This document shows, piece after piece, positions 35,505 to 48,884 of a stretch of DNA of 64,000 nt (position 1 is the stretch's first letter; each line of letters begins with the position of its first letter). The stretch covers positions 90,321,637-90,385,636 of the forward strand of contig JARCOQ010000001.1 of assembly GCA_029207755.1 (NCBI GenBank), written 5' to 3'. The notes beneath the pieces were generated by a model. The model was not told the DNA's origin and made no database searches. It saw only the letters and a program-made list of their open reading frames with translations. A program made the translations under genes and the position numbers. Source of the stretch: Chamaea fasciata. Taxonomy: Eukaryota > Chordata > Aves > Passeriformes > Sylviidae.

Positions 35505-36025
35505 GAACGAGCGTGTCATTAATTTCCAAAGTAACTTGTTCTGCTGCTGAAGTGATCAACTGCTCCGTGCAGCAAGTGCTAACAAGGGGCTTTTAGCCAG
35601 TGGGGCTTTAATGCGCTGAGGAGAACGCTGTAGCTGGAGGTGTCACCCAGGCGTGCGCCCGAGCTGTGGAATGCCAGCCCTGTGAGGGTGGCAGAAGCCT
35701 CCTGGTCAGAGTTTTGATCTGAAAAGGCCTCCCCAGCAATCAGAAGCACAAATGCCTCCGGGGGTCGGGGAAGAAGGGGCTGCGATAACGCGTAACAAAC
35801 ACCGGGATCCCTGAGACGGGATTCCAAACCTCACAGCTTGTCCCGGCCGGACGAACCACCCTGGCACGGCTGTGTCTGTGCGCTGGAAGCCCTGTGCTGC
35901 TGCTGAAAGCATTGCTGGCTGCGACCAAGGCAGATGGCCAGGATAGATGAGGCCCTTACGGATTGTCCTCTGGGAATAATTACAGCTTAACTGCGACGCT
36001 TAGCCAGAGCCTTTTGTGCTCGTGG
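35505..36025. promoter_or_regulatory. CpG-rich patch, candidate regulatory element
   Basis: I count about 25 CpG in roughly 520 bp, far denser than neighbouring sequence, where runs of several hundred bases have one to a few. Dense spots include the GCGTGCGCCCG string near 35651-35661 and CCCGGCCGGACG near 35842-35853. No known repeat covers it. Open frames across it (up to about 82 codons) have no recognisable domain. It could be a CpG-rich enhancer, a promoter of an unannotated transcript, or a 5' exon. No TATA box or clear splice donor decides between these. Confidence 0.4.
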
Positions 36026-38879
36026 TACCCTCAGGAAGGCCTGGGAAGCAAGCTGCCTGGAATCCAGGGGTAATGTGCTCCTCCTCAGCTTGGCAAGCAG
36101 AGAAGAGGAATGAAATTCATCCCGAGGGTGGGCAGTGCTGGCACAGTCATCCTTGTGAGTTCTGCCCTGAGAGTGTGAATAGGGGAAGGTGGAGAGTCAT
36201 CACTCGGGGAACCTCTGAAGGTGCCAGGTTTTCCTAGGAATGCTGGCTCTGCCAGTATCACACAGGCAGTCTGCCCTTCACTGGACGACTCGAACGTACC
36301 AAGTAACAACGTTTAGAAAGACAACACTGCTGCAGTAGGAAACACGGGAATCGTTTCATACTGACCCCAAAAAACGGGTTCTTTCTTTGTACCTTGGCCA
36401 GGAGCAGAAAAGCCCTGCACAAGCATTTTTAGCACATGCATGCTGGCAAACCTGCTGCAGGCTGGGAGAGGACTGTAAAACGGGGAGAAGCTGCCAGTGT
36501 TAGATATCATGGATATGACTGACAGAAGGACTGGAGACTGATTTAAGGTCAAATTGCAGCACAGCCTGTGAGGAGCACAAAGGAAAGAGTGGATTTAAAG
36601 GATTCCTGATTTCCCACATGAAGACATGTTCTCCTTCTGCAGCCCACTGGAACAGCTCAGAAATGCAGGTCTCTGCCCAAGATGGGCAGCAAACAGCCCC
36701 TCTGCCTCTGCCTCAGGCACAAGGCAACTCCCATGTAAGGACTGTGCTAGAGAGCCCACAGCTCATCCACGCGTGAACAGTGCTGGTATATCTCAAAGCT
36801 TGCTCTTTCCAAGTTCTTCACAGCTTCTGTCTCCTTCAGCAAATATCATGGGATGGTGAGGCAGACTTTTGCTGAACTTCTGATTGCTTTTCCACAAGGC
36901 TCTAAGTTTCCCCAGCTTTTTAAGCTCCTCTATCACCAAAGTAAACTATTTCCTTCTGTCTTATATACCTAAAACTGAAAAATGTCAAACCAACAAAAAA
37001 CAGGCCAGTGGCAATGGAACGAAGTCAAGTGTCATTCTGGCACTGCTTTAATGTCCAGCTATCTCACAACACACAGGATGTCCAGGCAAGTCCTGGGCTT
37101 TCATTTCTTTGATGGTTAATTTGATTTGGCTAGGGCAGGCTTATCAGATGCTCAAAATGGCCTGTTTGACTGTCTAAAGTGTAAAGTTTCAAGAGGGCAT
37201 ATGTGAAAAGAAAAACTGAGCCTGTAGTTTGCTGAAGTATGTTAAGCAGGACTTTCTTTTGCTCTAAAACACAACAGAAGGTTGTAGCACATCACATTTC
37301 CCTTTAAGCTGGCTCAGAGTAAGCTTTGAAAACTCAAACCCCCTGATATACTCCTGTTAATCATTGATACAGTCTTTGATCTCTTAGTTCTGTGTAGCTG
37401 ATTGACTCATCCCCACATTTTTTTACCAGCTTTCCATTTGCGCCTTTTTTTCCTCAGTGTATCTGTTCTCCATCACAGTTTGAGCAAGCAAAAGAAGCCG
37501 TAATAGCAAGGGTATTTTTACAGTATTTCTGATCAAACGGTATATGCATCTTTGTGCAAAATATTTAGTAGCATTCCACAAGAAGAAAAGGATTTTGGAT
37601 AATATCTGAGCTGCCCAAACTCCCCTTTTTTGCAGTTATTTCCAGCTCCTCTGTGACTTCAGATAACATTTGCAGGAGAAGTCTCTTACAGCTACTCAAT
37701 ATGGGATTCCTCAAACACATCCCTCTGAAGGCTGGCAAAAAGGCACCATGGCTTCAGGGCTGAAAGGAGTGTGAGGGAACATGACTCAGGCACACATTCC
37801 TCCCTCTCTTTTTCACCACAAAGCTTTCAACCAAGCCTGTTTGGATTGCTCTGTGGACCCTCAGTTCAATGTGCAGTAAGCTGTGGCTCCAGGAATAGGC
37901 ATCTCTAAGAGGGATGCCTGAAGATGACAAATCTGCCACCCTGCCAGATTTGGGGGGCTGGAAGAGTTTGCTGCTGTGCTCCATCTTTGAGGGCAGTGGC
38001 AAGGGCATCAGCTCCTATGAAACTCAGCTGGTGAAAACATGCAAAAATGCATCATATCTTGCTTTTACTGGTGATTTTGGTGATGGTCTCAAGTGTACAC
38101 CCTAGGTTCAGTTTCTCTGATTTTTTCATAAAACTCAGAAACAGCTTTTGAGTTGTGCTGAATGGGTGCAACCTGGCTGGTCACCATGCTATCATGCTTA
38201 CCATTTTTTCATTACACTGCAGACTGTCCCCACATACTCTGCTGGTCTCTCAGCTGGTACTCCAGATAAATTATCCCATCCCATTCCACTGATTTGGCTG
38301 TGTATGTGTGTGAACACCCCTTTGGCCCTGTATTCTTCTCTCACACAGGCTTTCCACAAGCTTTTCTGCTTGATGAAAACACTTTCAAGTGCAGGGAGTG
38401 GCAGATTAATATAAAAGTCGGTAAAAGAGTTTGAAGGAAATAGCTAGGCGAAACACTGCCTCCTGGGCCATGTTTCTTGCTCACTTCTGGTACCATGGCA
38501 CAGAGATGGACAATGAGTGAAGCTGATCTGTTTGGCTTCTTCCACTCCTTAGGAATTAGCTGTTTTGCTGTTCTTTGTATAAGCAAGATGGAATACAAAT
38601 TAGTGATTCAGGTTCATGTCCATTTATGTGGAGGGCAGTCAAAACACTAAATAAATCTCAGCATGGAAAGAACATCACAGAGACTGAGAAGTCAGTGGCT
38701 TTAAATACCCTAAATTCAGCTCAAATTCTCTGTGGCTGCAGTTAAAGTGAGAAAGGGCTGTTAGAGGCACTCTTACATTCCCTGATAAAGCAAATGTTTA
38801 CCAGACACAGGAACCAGTCTTCCTCTTGTCCTCTTTAGATTAAATTGCCTGATAGAGCCGAAGACAGAGTTAACTCCCT
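36026..38879. other. Unassigned non-coding sequence
   Basis: About 2.85 kb with no gene or repeat family recognised. A pyrimidine-rich CAG near 37443-37456 resembles a splice acceptor, but no exon structure could be built. Confidence 0.6.
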
Positions 38880-39480
38880 GTGCCACGACCAGGACAGAAA
38901 GCTCTTGACAAAATTAAATTACTCAATTCGCTGCAGAGAAAACTGCTTGATCATTTCATGTGTATGGGAGGCACAAATCTCAAATTGCGTGTTTGGCAAC
39001 ATATGAGGGCTATATACATATATAGTCAGTTGATGTTGTTATTTTCATTAAATGAGGTCTCTTCTTTTCTCTATTTTCGATGCTGTTCTCCAGGGAGATT
39101 AATTTGTATGAAAGTAGAGCACTAATTGCACAAAACAAGCTGGGGTACTGCAGGAGCATAATTAAATTAAAAAAAAAAAAAAGTAGTGTTAATACAATTG
39201 TGGTGCTAATTAAATAAAATTGGTGACAAGTGTCTAAGGCAGACCAAGTGTAAGGAGAAAAACTGACAAAATGATCAATTTAAAAATTCTTGCAGATATT
39301 ATAGTTCACTGGTAACTGAGCTGAATTAAAAGTAATTGTACACAAAGTGCTGCACGAGCACCCAATCTTGCTCTCAGCAAAGTGGGACTTTTGCCAGTTC
39401 AGCCTCTAATGTTCCATAAATTGCTGATAGGAAAGTGATAGGCTTATTTTATTTCTGCATGTGTTTAGGTGGTGGCTAAT
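38880..39480. promoter_or_regulatory. AT-rich candidate conserved non-coding block
   Basis: The block is rich in TTAATT/AATTA motifs, an A14 tract (39169-39182) and TAATTA-like homeodomain cores. It also contains a relic of the ancient repeat at 39362-39402. This combination is common in deeply conserved, exapted regulatory DNA. The inference rests on composition only. Confidence 0.25.
39362..39402 (-). repeat. Ancient amniote repeat relic
   Basis: CCAATCTTGCTCTCAGCAAA followed by GTGGGACTTTTGCCAGTTCA is the reverse-complement form of the GCCAAAACTCCCATTGACTTC-type core seen also at 40397-40437. It is diverged and short. Confidence 0.45.
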
Positions 39481-40396
39481 TCAGGACTGGTCAAATGGAC
39501 TCAGGCAACAGCTCCCTCAACATTTGCAGTTGTGCCTGCAGTAAGCTGATCGTTCCCTACTTCCATAGGAATTGCTGGTGGTTCATGTGCCAAGGGGACT
39601 TGGAGAAAGCATGGAGTGGGCTGTGCCAGTGGCACACTGTGGCTTTGACCTCACCAGCTGCCAGCTTTCTAGACCTTCACAGACCGAGGGTGCATCACTA
39701 GACTCCCTCCTCCACCCTCCAGGGAGCGAGGGGCCCTTAGTCAGCATCCCAACTCAACTCCTTTCCTCTTTGGCATTTACTAGTGGCTCAGAGGAATTGC
39801 AGGATGCCTACTGCAGCCCCGGCTTCCTCTCCAAGCTTGGCTGTCTCCAGCATTTTCCTGTGCAGTGCCCTCTAATCTGGTTCCCAACTTCTCCAGAGGG
39901 TCACTCCCACTACCCAGCTGCCCTAGGGACAGTTTGCCAGCTGCACTTGCCACCCTGGAACCCTGTTTTCCAGCCTTGGTGCCTGTGGGGAGCCCTGGAA
40001 AGAGCCCGGATGGCCTTCCACTGTCCTGAGGCACTGGAAAGCTACTTCTCATGTACTCCGATTTTCCTCACAAATTTGTGTTGATGGAGGAAACCTCCCA
40101 CTCCTCCTTCCACCCACAAACTAGCAACTCCAAGCCATTTCTAGCCTGTGTGGTCCTGAAACAAATAAAAAAGTCCTTTCAGATGTGAAACAAAGCAACC
40201 TTGTCTGCCTGAGTCAGCAGCCTAAAACAATAGCTGTGAGCACTCACCTCGCCACAATTTCTACCCTCTCTGGGGTCACGTTGTAATACAGTAGACCCCC
40301 AACTGTGGTTTTAAAAATGCATTGGCTTGTTTTGGGAACTGACTCGAACAACTTCACTGAGCTTGCGGGGAATTAGTTGTGATCCTTTATACAATG
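39481..40396. other. Unassigned sequence with a 170-codon open frame
   Basis: A plus-strand open frame at 39572-40084 runs 170 codons in GC-richer sequence. It has no signal peptide, membrane segment or domain that I recognise, and no codon bias can be judged. Its length is about what chance gives once in a window this size. I therefore do not call it a gene. Confidence 0.5.
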
Positions 40397-40437
40397 AGAA
40401 TTTTGCCTTTGACTTTGCTGGGAGCAAGATCAGGACC
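40397..40437 (+). repeat. Ancient amniote repeat relic
   Basis: AATTTTGCCTTTGACTTTGC followed by TGGGAGCAAGATCAGGACC matches the old repeat core AGTTTTGCCATTGACTTC...GGGAGCAGGATCAGGCCC at most positions. Confidence 0.6.
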
Positions 40438-43400
40438 TTAATGCCTACAGAAGAATTGCTAGCTCTTGCTTGCTGGAGCAGAGGGAGATAGGGAGATAAG
40501 TGATTTCTCCATGTAGGTGTCTCAGCTGAGAAAAAAGTAGAAAGGAAAAAAAGTTCCCTTTTGGGTCATATTTTATGGCTGGGATTGCTGGTCACTGCCC
40601 TATGATATTACTGACCAGAATGAAAAGCTTAACACACAAATTGATGTCCTGATTTTTATTGTTCTTACATTTTATTGATGATAAGCTTCAGAGAGAGCTC
40701 TCAATCTGGGACATGATGCCTCTGCCCTTTCTTGAGGGGGTTTGCTTTGAGCAGGGTCGGTGAGGCTCTACCATCCATTGCAGCTTCTTTCTTCGCTGGT
40801 GACTAATCCTGCCCTGCTACCTGTTCTCCACTTGAGCACTGCTGGGCTGGGGGGGGGGGTGTGTGTCATTCATTGTAAACGTGCTTTTAATCCCAATTTC
40901 TGTTTCAAAATAAACAAGAATGAAATTGCTGCTGAGTGTCAGCCTGATGCTTTTTATTCACTTTCTTGACTATGAGTTCGTCATCCTTCCTGTCTTCATT
41001 AGTGTGACTAGCTTTGTCTCTGTGCTCTCTGCATAATAGCCAGCCCATTTCCTCACCTTCATCTCGAAAGCAAAGCTCAGTGCTGTGTATTAATTACTGC
41101 TGGGTTCTGCTCAGCTCAGTCCTCGGCATTGGGAAAGGCAGGACATGACTGAAGGAAAAAAACCCGAAAGAACCCAGAAAAACAGAACTGGCACAAAGTT
41201 GACATCTTCCTCAGAGTGCTTGTCTAAATGGTTTTATCATCCACAAGGGCATGTTCCTCCTTCACAGGAACAGTGTTGGCTTAGTGTACAGTAAGATTAA
41301 GGCCTTCTCTTTCCTGTTTTCTTCCCTTAGGGTGTGTTGTGCCCATTAATTGCCCCAAGGTAGACCATACCACTAAGACTGGACTGAAAGTTAATAACTA
41401 GCCTCAACTCAGTGTTGGGCACAGATGCTCTCTAAACATTACTTTGGGGTTTGCCCCTGTAGCACGGGAACACAGAGCATGTACTCAGGTTCAGCTTCTC
41501 CACATCACACGCAGGCAAATGCAGCCCAGAAACAGCCTCTGTAGCTGGAGTGATCTGTCTAAGTCAGAAGCAATATCCACAGACATTCTTTCCCACCATC
41601 ACTGTGCAGAGAAACTATAAACACGTGGAATGCAGGCTGTGCCTTTAGGCTATGGGTACCAATTTACCAGAGAGGGAGGTTTTCCACCCTGGGCCTGGTC
41701 TGCACCTGATGCCCAGAGTGACCCTTGCCCATGCCATGTGTGGTAAAAATGCAATTTCCCTGTAGCTGCCCAAGTTTTGGGCTTGAAAAGGATGAGGTAG
41801 TGCTGGTGCCCCAGGAGGTGCCCTGCAGCAGGAATGTGTCCTGAAGTGATGGGTGCTAGTGGAAGAGGTGGGTGACCAGGACTGGGGGCTGAGGTGGTTG
41901 GTGGAGCCTTGCCAGAAGATGGGGGGTGCCAGGTGAGGATGTGGTGGTCCTGCATTGATTCTACTGATTTCTAGGGCAAGCTCTGGGTCCAGGCAGTGTC
42001 CTGGGTGCTACGAGCTACTTCTATAGAAAAAAACTCCCAGCCATCTTGCTCAGATCCTTGACCACTACATTTCTATGAATTCAAGGCAAGAACAAGTGTA
42101 AGTGAAGTTAATGTGTACAGCAGGAACTTAGTGAATTCACACTAACAGCTGAGGATGCCTTATATCCTTTCTGACACTGGGAGTTATTAGATAAACAGAA
42201 AAAAAAAAAGTGATGACACATCATAATATTGACTTCTATTCCCCTTGTTTCTACAGCTGCAGTTCTGTGTACTCGCGACTGAAACAGCAATGCAATGTAG
42301 TGTATTTATATGTTACATTTCTAAACAAACCAATATTTATGTAGAGTATGTGAATATAATACACATAGTACTAAATATACACATGGTCTGATATAGGCAG
42401 ACTAGATACATGTGCTTCATTATAATATATATATATGATTGTAATATATTTATATGGGAAGAAGTACTGAAAGTATAGCTAAGTGGGACAGGACTGCAGT
42501 ATGACTCTTTCTCTAAAATTCTGGGTAAAGATAAACAGCTTCTAGTAGAACAAAATATCTGGTTTAGATGTGATATTTATGGTTATATTTTGACTGCTGA
42601 AGTCAAAGTTGCAAGCACTGTGTGCCTTTTAGGTCCAGGCTACTTTGTTATGGCAATAAAGTATGAAAATTTTATTAATTCAAAACTTATCTCTCTGAAA
42701 TGAAATCCTGACCACTTCCTTAATATAGAGACTTGATCAAGACTCAGAGGCATTTTGCCATTTTGGGATTAACATGAAAGTTTCTGTCTGGTAGGTGAGG
42801 AAAAAAGTGGAGGCAGTAACTTTAGAAATTAACCCCCCAACTCTCTATTTTCAGTTTATTTTCCAAAGGTGAAGGCTTGCCCCAGAGCTGGAAGACTAGA
42901 TAGACATCTAAGTAGGAGACACTGCAAAAGATAAGGTGATGTGAGTCTGAAGCTTACTTCACTTGAATTTCTAGTGAAAAAACATATTAACTCTCACAGT
43001 TACCAGAGCAAGGCTCCTTTGAGGACTAGTCTTCCAGGTTTGCTAGGGAAGGAGTTGTACAAAAAAATGGCCAGCATAATTATAAAAAAGCACTAGCAAA
43101 AATTTGCTGCTCAAAGTCTTCAGTTCCAGTATTTTGACATAGCAGCTCTAATTATTTTTTTTTTCTAAAAATACAGTTTTCTAAACAGGGAGACAAATCA
43201 AACTGCCAGCAGTTCAGCAGATGTTAGCTAATAATTTTCTGGGGATCCTTTACCATTTAAACAAATACTTCCCTGAGACCGATCACCGATGCACTGCTTT
43301 CATCACTCCAGCAACTCAACTCGCTAGATGTGGGGTAGGGTGGCAGCAGCTTTCCCATCAATATGCCTTAGGCCTGGTCAAGCCAGACCATCTAGACTGA

Positions 43401-45960
43401 CAAGAGGGGAATATTTATGGTGTCCTTTCCAATTAAACCCTCAGTGTCTCTGCTAAGATGGCCTGGGTTGCCAGTGGTATTTTTATATTGCGCAAACAGC
43501 TGCTAACGAAAAAGCCTGACAACCAACTCATGGACATGAAATAAGTGCTGTGTGGTGACTGTGCTTGATAAGGTCCAGATTCAGAACAATAACCTCACCA
43601 GTGTAAGGCTCTCCAGGCTATTTCCATCACCCATATATAACTCTTTCCTGACTCATCTTGTGCTGTCTGTATTTTTCAGCACAAGTTGACTGATGAATGA
43701 AATTCACTACCACTGTGTCTTTTCCCTTGGGGGCAGGAGGGGAAGGGGCAGGAGGGGAAGGAGGAGCCTTTGCTGGTGATGCTGAGGCCATCCAACCTGT
43801 GATTGCATTTGTCCATGGCATAGAAATGCACATCTGTACAAAACACTGCCAGGTCTCCTTGGTCAGGGCTGCAGTGAGTGTGTGACCTGGGAGGGTCCTT
43901 GTTGTCCAGATGAACCTGAGTGGGCTGGCCTGTGTGTGCTGGCAGGGCAGGGAGTGTTTCCTATTGGTTGGTGTGATGTCACGGTCAGTCTGCAGTGTGG
44001 GAACATGCCATTTCCTGACTTTCAGGGTTATTGCAAATGGCTAGTTGGAAGAAGATCCTGTTCAGAAGTGGGACAGGCAAGTGTAATAAGTAGCCTAACT
44101 AACTAACTAAAAAATAAATAAATTTATGTAAAAGCACTGGCACTGTGCCTGCTACCAGGCTGGAAAACTGCTCTGTACGTCTCTAACAGCCTGTATGTGC
44201 CACATGGGCTCTTTCCAAATGCTGCAGTGTTAAATATGCTCAGCAGTGACTCAAAAGAAAGCTGTCTGTCAGGTATTTTCTCAATGGTCCTTTCCATCCC
44301 TGGCCTCCCTGCTCAGCCTGCCAGCCCCCCGAGTCAACAGGGGAAGGACCATGCCAATAGCTCAGGGCTGCCTCTTAAATTTGACTGACTTGGATGAAAC
44401 TTTATTCCAAAATTTGGGCTAGGGCCTAAATTTGGTGATCTAATGTTTTGAGTATCTCTTTTGCCTTTACAGGACATGAGCTGCCTCAAAAGAGCTTTGC
44501 TAAATTGCCCCAGCCAGTCAATATCCACATTATCCTCCTGTCAGCAGGCAGTGGGCTCCAGGAGCTCCATTCCTGGCTGCCCCAGGCACACAGAGGCACA
44601 GTGCAGCAGGAACACGTGGGGCACACTCTCTTCTGTCTCATGCTGGCAGGACTGGGCCTCTGGCAGCACTACAAAGTTCCCCTGCTTCCCAGGGCCCCCA
44701 GGGGATAAGACACCTGTCTGGAACAAGAAGAGGCTGGAAAATTGCTGGCCCCAGTCCCTTCATTCTCACTGAGAGGGGCAGTCCACCTAGCTCAGTGTCC
44801 GGTCTCTGCATGGCTCGCACGGATGCAGCTGGAGGACTTGGCCAGCAGATCATGTCACTTGTGCACAGCTTTAGTCCAGTGGCCAGCACTTTGTGACTCG
44901 AGGACAGCCTGACCAAGGACCAACATAATCATAGCTCTTAGCTTTCCATGCATGTCTTGGCTATGGATTTCCCTGACTGCCTCTTGAATCCTTACCAATC
45001 CCTGGTGCCCACAGTATCCCCTGACAAGGAGTTTCCCTGCTCCAGCATTAATGGATGATCTCTGTGTCCCATATTGTCCAATATGTGTTAATGCTTCATC
45101 CATCTTCTGGAGAAGGACCTACGGATCCAAAATGATGCTACAGGGGAGGCAAAGTAGACAACCTGGCTCTCAAGCCTGCCCCTCCTTGACTGATGCCAAA
45201 CAAAACAGCTTGGTACCATGCACCTGCAGGAGAACCTACAGATGGATTCTGGGTACAGAAGAGTTACATAACACAAGAACAGAAAGTGAGACAGTCCATG
45301 GGCTGCGCTTCTGTTCAGAAGATGTGATGGCATCTCAGACAGGGGAGCTCTAGGAGGTGCTGGGTCATGTCAGGAGTGACTTAGCTCACTTTATGCCATG
45401 TGTCATGAAGTCTGCTTCCCCAAAAAATGAAGAAAAAGGGGGAAAAAAGGAAAGAATAATGAGAATATTAGTTGCAAGAATTCACTCTTGGGGTGATGAG
45501 TAGCCCTCTGGTGTTGGTGTTAGCCTTTGCTACTTCCAAAACATGCTGCAGCCAGTGCCACATGTCACATCCCAGTGCAAGAAGGAGGCTTCTTTCCAGA
45601 GGGACTTGCTCTGCCACTTCTGCCTGCTTTGTTTTCCTTTCCCTTGCTTGCCACAAACCTACCAGCACTTGCTGTTTGTGCTGAGTGACAGACAGCACTG
45701 ACTGCAGCAACTTCTGTGGCAGCAGGACGTGCCGAGCATGGCTTTCTGGCATGTGGAGTTTTGTGAGGCAGCAGGCAATGAGGGCACAGGATCTGCTGAG
45801 CAGAGATACTGCATTTTGGAAGCCAGGGTCCTGTCTCACAATGAGGATCAGAGAAAGCAAACTGAGGAAATGCATGCTATGGCCACAGGGGCTGTTTTTT
45901 GTGGGGACAAGGAAAGGGGACTCGAACTCAGGATACTTATATACCCTCCATCATGTTATT
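40438..45960. other. Unassigned non-coding sequence
   Basis: About 5.5 kb. Small repeats: G11 at 40849-40859, an AT-rich stretch at 42290-42480 with an (AT)n run near 42423-42436, a perfect 15-bp tandem duplication at 43730-43759 and (CTAA)4 at 44095-44110. A pyrimidine tract ending in TAG at 41301-41330 is acceptor-like, with no convincing exon after it. No gene is recognised. Confidence 0.6.
43730..43759 (+). repeat. 15-bp perfect tandem duplication
   Basis: GGGGCAGGAGGGGAA occurs twice without mismatch, in a purine-rich stretch. Confidence 0.92.
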
Positions 45961-46050
45961 CCTGGGCCAGCTGTGCCACTGACTCACTGCATGTCCTTGG
46001 CTGAGCTGCCCAACCCTTCATGCCCCACTCTCCTTGCCCATATTGGTCTG
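45961..46050 (+). repeat. MIR-like SINE core relic
   Basis: CTGTGCCACTGACTCACTGC followed by ATGTCCTTGGCTGAGCTGCC and CAACCCTTCATGCC matches the MIR-family segment CTGTGCCACTGACTCACTGTGTGACCTTGGGCAAGTC...CCTCAGTTTCC over the first 40 bp well and then weakly. No A/B box survives. The copy is old and fragmentary. Confidence 0.55.
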
Positions 46051-48884
46051 TCTTCTGGCAGGAGTTGTGCTTGCAGACATGGACTTAACCAGCTCAGAAG
46101 CCTCCATTCATCCCTGTCTCTTTCTCTCCTGCTGCGGTGCTGACAACTCATATATTCCCAGCATTGCTCTGTGGTTTCTCTCCAGCTTTGGGAGACCATG
46201 TGCCAAATACTGCTGATCAGCCTGCTGACCAGCTACATCTGGTGTATCCAAAGCCAGCCAGAGGTTTTGGAGCATATGCTCCTCTGTGATGGCTGCCTGT
46301 CGCTTGTTGCAGCATGCAGGTAGGGCTGGTGCAGAGTCTTTCTCTATTCTCACATCCTGCTCCATGCTTGCATCCCGTGCCCAGTGAGCAAACTGACACT
46401 GATGTGGGGATCAGTCCTCAAACTGAGGGGTTTACACTGCTCTCTGTCCACTCCTGGCACAGCAAAGACTCCCTAAAATGGGACAGTATATGCAGAGCCT
46501 TCTTTGCAGACTTCTGGTTTGTCCTGAATGCAGTGTGGCAAATTAGGGATTTGTGGGTGGAGGCTGATACTGAACTGGGTATATCCATTTCAGAGTACAA
46601 AGCCAGGGTTAAGCACAGGCCTTCTTTCTTTGCTTTTTGATTCTGTGATGATCTCTGTAGCAAACAGACAGAGAAATTCCTGCACCTGTCTCAAAGCCCA
46701 CAGCGATGGTGATGACATTTCCATGATCATACACTGGGCAAAGCATGCTGGGGCAAAGGGATGTCCTGACTGGCTTTCCTAGACTGAGCTGCTGGTAATT
46801 AAGCAACAGATAATGTGCCTCAGACTTTGATCATCCATTAATGATGATGTGGGTCAGCTGGAACAGAAGCTGAAGTGTTTTTTTAAAAAAGGCTCCTTAG
46901 GAGTTGTTTCGGTGAAGAGAATGTAGTGATTGCAGAGGTGGGCAAGATGTTGGCTAATTTAACAGAAGGATTGGACCTGTGTGGTGGAAAAAAGGTCTTC
47001 AATGCCTCAGACGCATCTCAGTGTCATGAAGGAATGGCAGCATGTAAACAGGTGCTGCTATATTGTTACTGTTTAGATAGGTGAATTTCTTGATCTGCTG
47101 AAAGCCAAGACTACTAATTGCTTCAGGTTTTTTTGTATTTCTGAGACCAGCTATAATCCCTCCTGTATGTAAGATTGAAATTCTGGGGGTAAAAACCTTT
47201 TTAAGTAACTGGAGATCTTGTCCTGTGAGCTTAGGACAGCTGGGTGGGCCCCTTTTCCATGATAGGGTCTGCAGGCAGAGAACAGTGTATTCCAGAGGGT
47301 CCCAGGAATGATGCTGTGCTGGAGGCTGTCCAGGGAAGCCAGAAACACATGGACATGCTGAATGCAGCAGCAGCAGCCCTACCAGGGCTCTGGAACATGT
47401 AAATCACTTCAGTGGCAGTAATGTTATCCCTGCTCACATGCATGCTGTTCTTTATATATATAGGCACTTGGCACACTTCTGAAGGAATATTTATTTTTTT
47501 TTTATGCGTTGACTCTCTGGAGTGTTGTACCTTGAGCTGAGTAGAGGAAAAATTGAGGAAACAGCATATCCCTCCTCACACCTCAGAGTCCTGTGCTCCT
47601 TAGCCCAACAACCTACATATTTACCAGACTTAGTTTGCTAGTAAGTGAAGTGGGCAGAGCAGCTGCAGTGAATTAATTGGTAACTTCCAGAGCTGGGTTA
47701 TTATCTGCAAAGCCTTAGAGTGGTCACACACAACTCTGTGAGCACAAGCAGACTAGTGTCATCTGTTGCAAAGGGGAAAGCTGGCACAGATGCCTGGCCC
47801 TGTGTTTCTGCAGCTCTTGAAGATGAAGAGGAGGGAAGTACCCTGATACAATGGCTCTCACTGCTGCCCTGGGGTCCTGTGGGGGCTTGAAGGCTTTTGG
47901 CATGGGGGTAGTGGGATGCAGCTGCCCTGGAGTCAGCTGAGCTGGAGCTGCTGAAGCCCTTCATTGCCATGGAAGGCTACATTCATATGTGTGCTCTTCA
48001 GGTTCTTCTTGTTGATTTCAGCTGCTGGTACTGCAAAAGTGATATCAGTCTAGTTTGGAGGGTCGTATTCCATAGCCAGCTGTGACTGTAATGTATTAGA
48101 AGTGCAATAGAAACACTGCTTTAAAAACAAACAAACAGAACCCCTGTCAATAAGAGTTATTTGATCCAGGTGTTCTTAATCGTTAAAAATCTGATTGATT
48201 TTACAGAACATCCCCAGTGACATCCGGGGATGATTCCCTTTCCTCTCCTATGCAGCCATGTGCCAGGTTCATCATATGTGGATGCACCAGCTATTCATGT
48301 GTCAGAAATACTGAGAAAGCCTGGAAAGAAAGAGACTAAGTCATGTACATGATAAGCTTGCCTGGAAATCATATGTTTCTTTAAACATGGTCAATAAAGG
48401 GATTTATCCTCATTAAGAGTATCCAGAGAAATGTCTGACAGTCGACAGGACCCTTATCAACTTAAACCCCTGAAGATGCCTTGATGGCTTCTCATATTTT
48501 TCTCAGAAACTGCTGCTGCAAAAACAATTTTGGAAGGGCTTGGAGACTCTTACATGTGCTTTTTGGTTTCATTTTTTGGGACCATAATTACTACTTTGGC
48601 CTGCACTGCTACTTACTCAGTTTTCTGTGTGAAGTCACAACTTAGTTCTGGAATGGGTTGGAACTCATTAAATCTGAGCAGGATGTTCAGTTCTGCAGAT
48701 TTCATTTGAAAATCAGTTGGTGCTTCTCATATATTATTACAAATTTACAGTTGTCCCTGGTTGATAATTATGTTTTAAGTCTGTCCCTCAAATTAATCTG
48801 AGTGCATACTTTAAACCGTTCTGCCATGGCTTTGGTTTAAGTAAATTACTTACAGGAATGACACATTTGTTACTAATCCTCCAG
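46051..48884. other. Unassigned non-coding sequence
   Basis: About 2.8 kb with no recognised gene or repeat. Confidence 0.6.

Noticed and set aside
39572..40084. 170-codon open frame, plus strand
   Set aside because: Low-complexity-free but unrecognised, in GC-richer sequence where stops are rarer. Length is within chance expectation.
41301..41360. Acceptor-like pyrimidine tract with a GTAGAC about 30 bp later, as a microexon
   Set aside because: The donor is weak and the putative exon is under 30 bp with no supporting frame.
45685..46143. 152-codon open frame, plus strand
   Set aside because: Its end runs through the MIR-like relic and no domain is visible, so it is unlikely to be coding.
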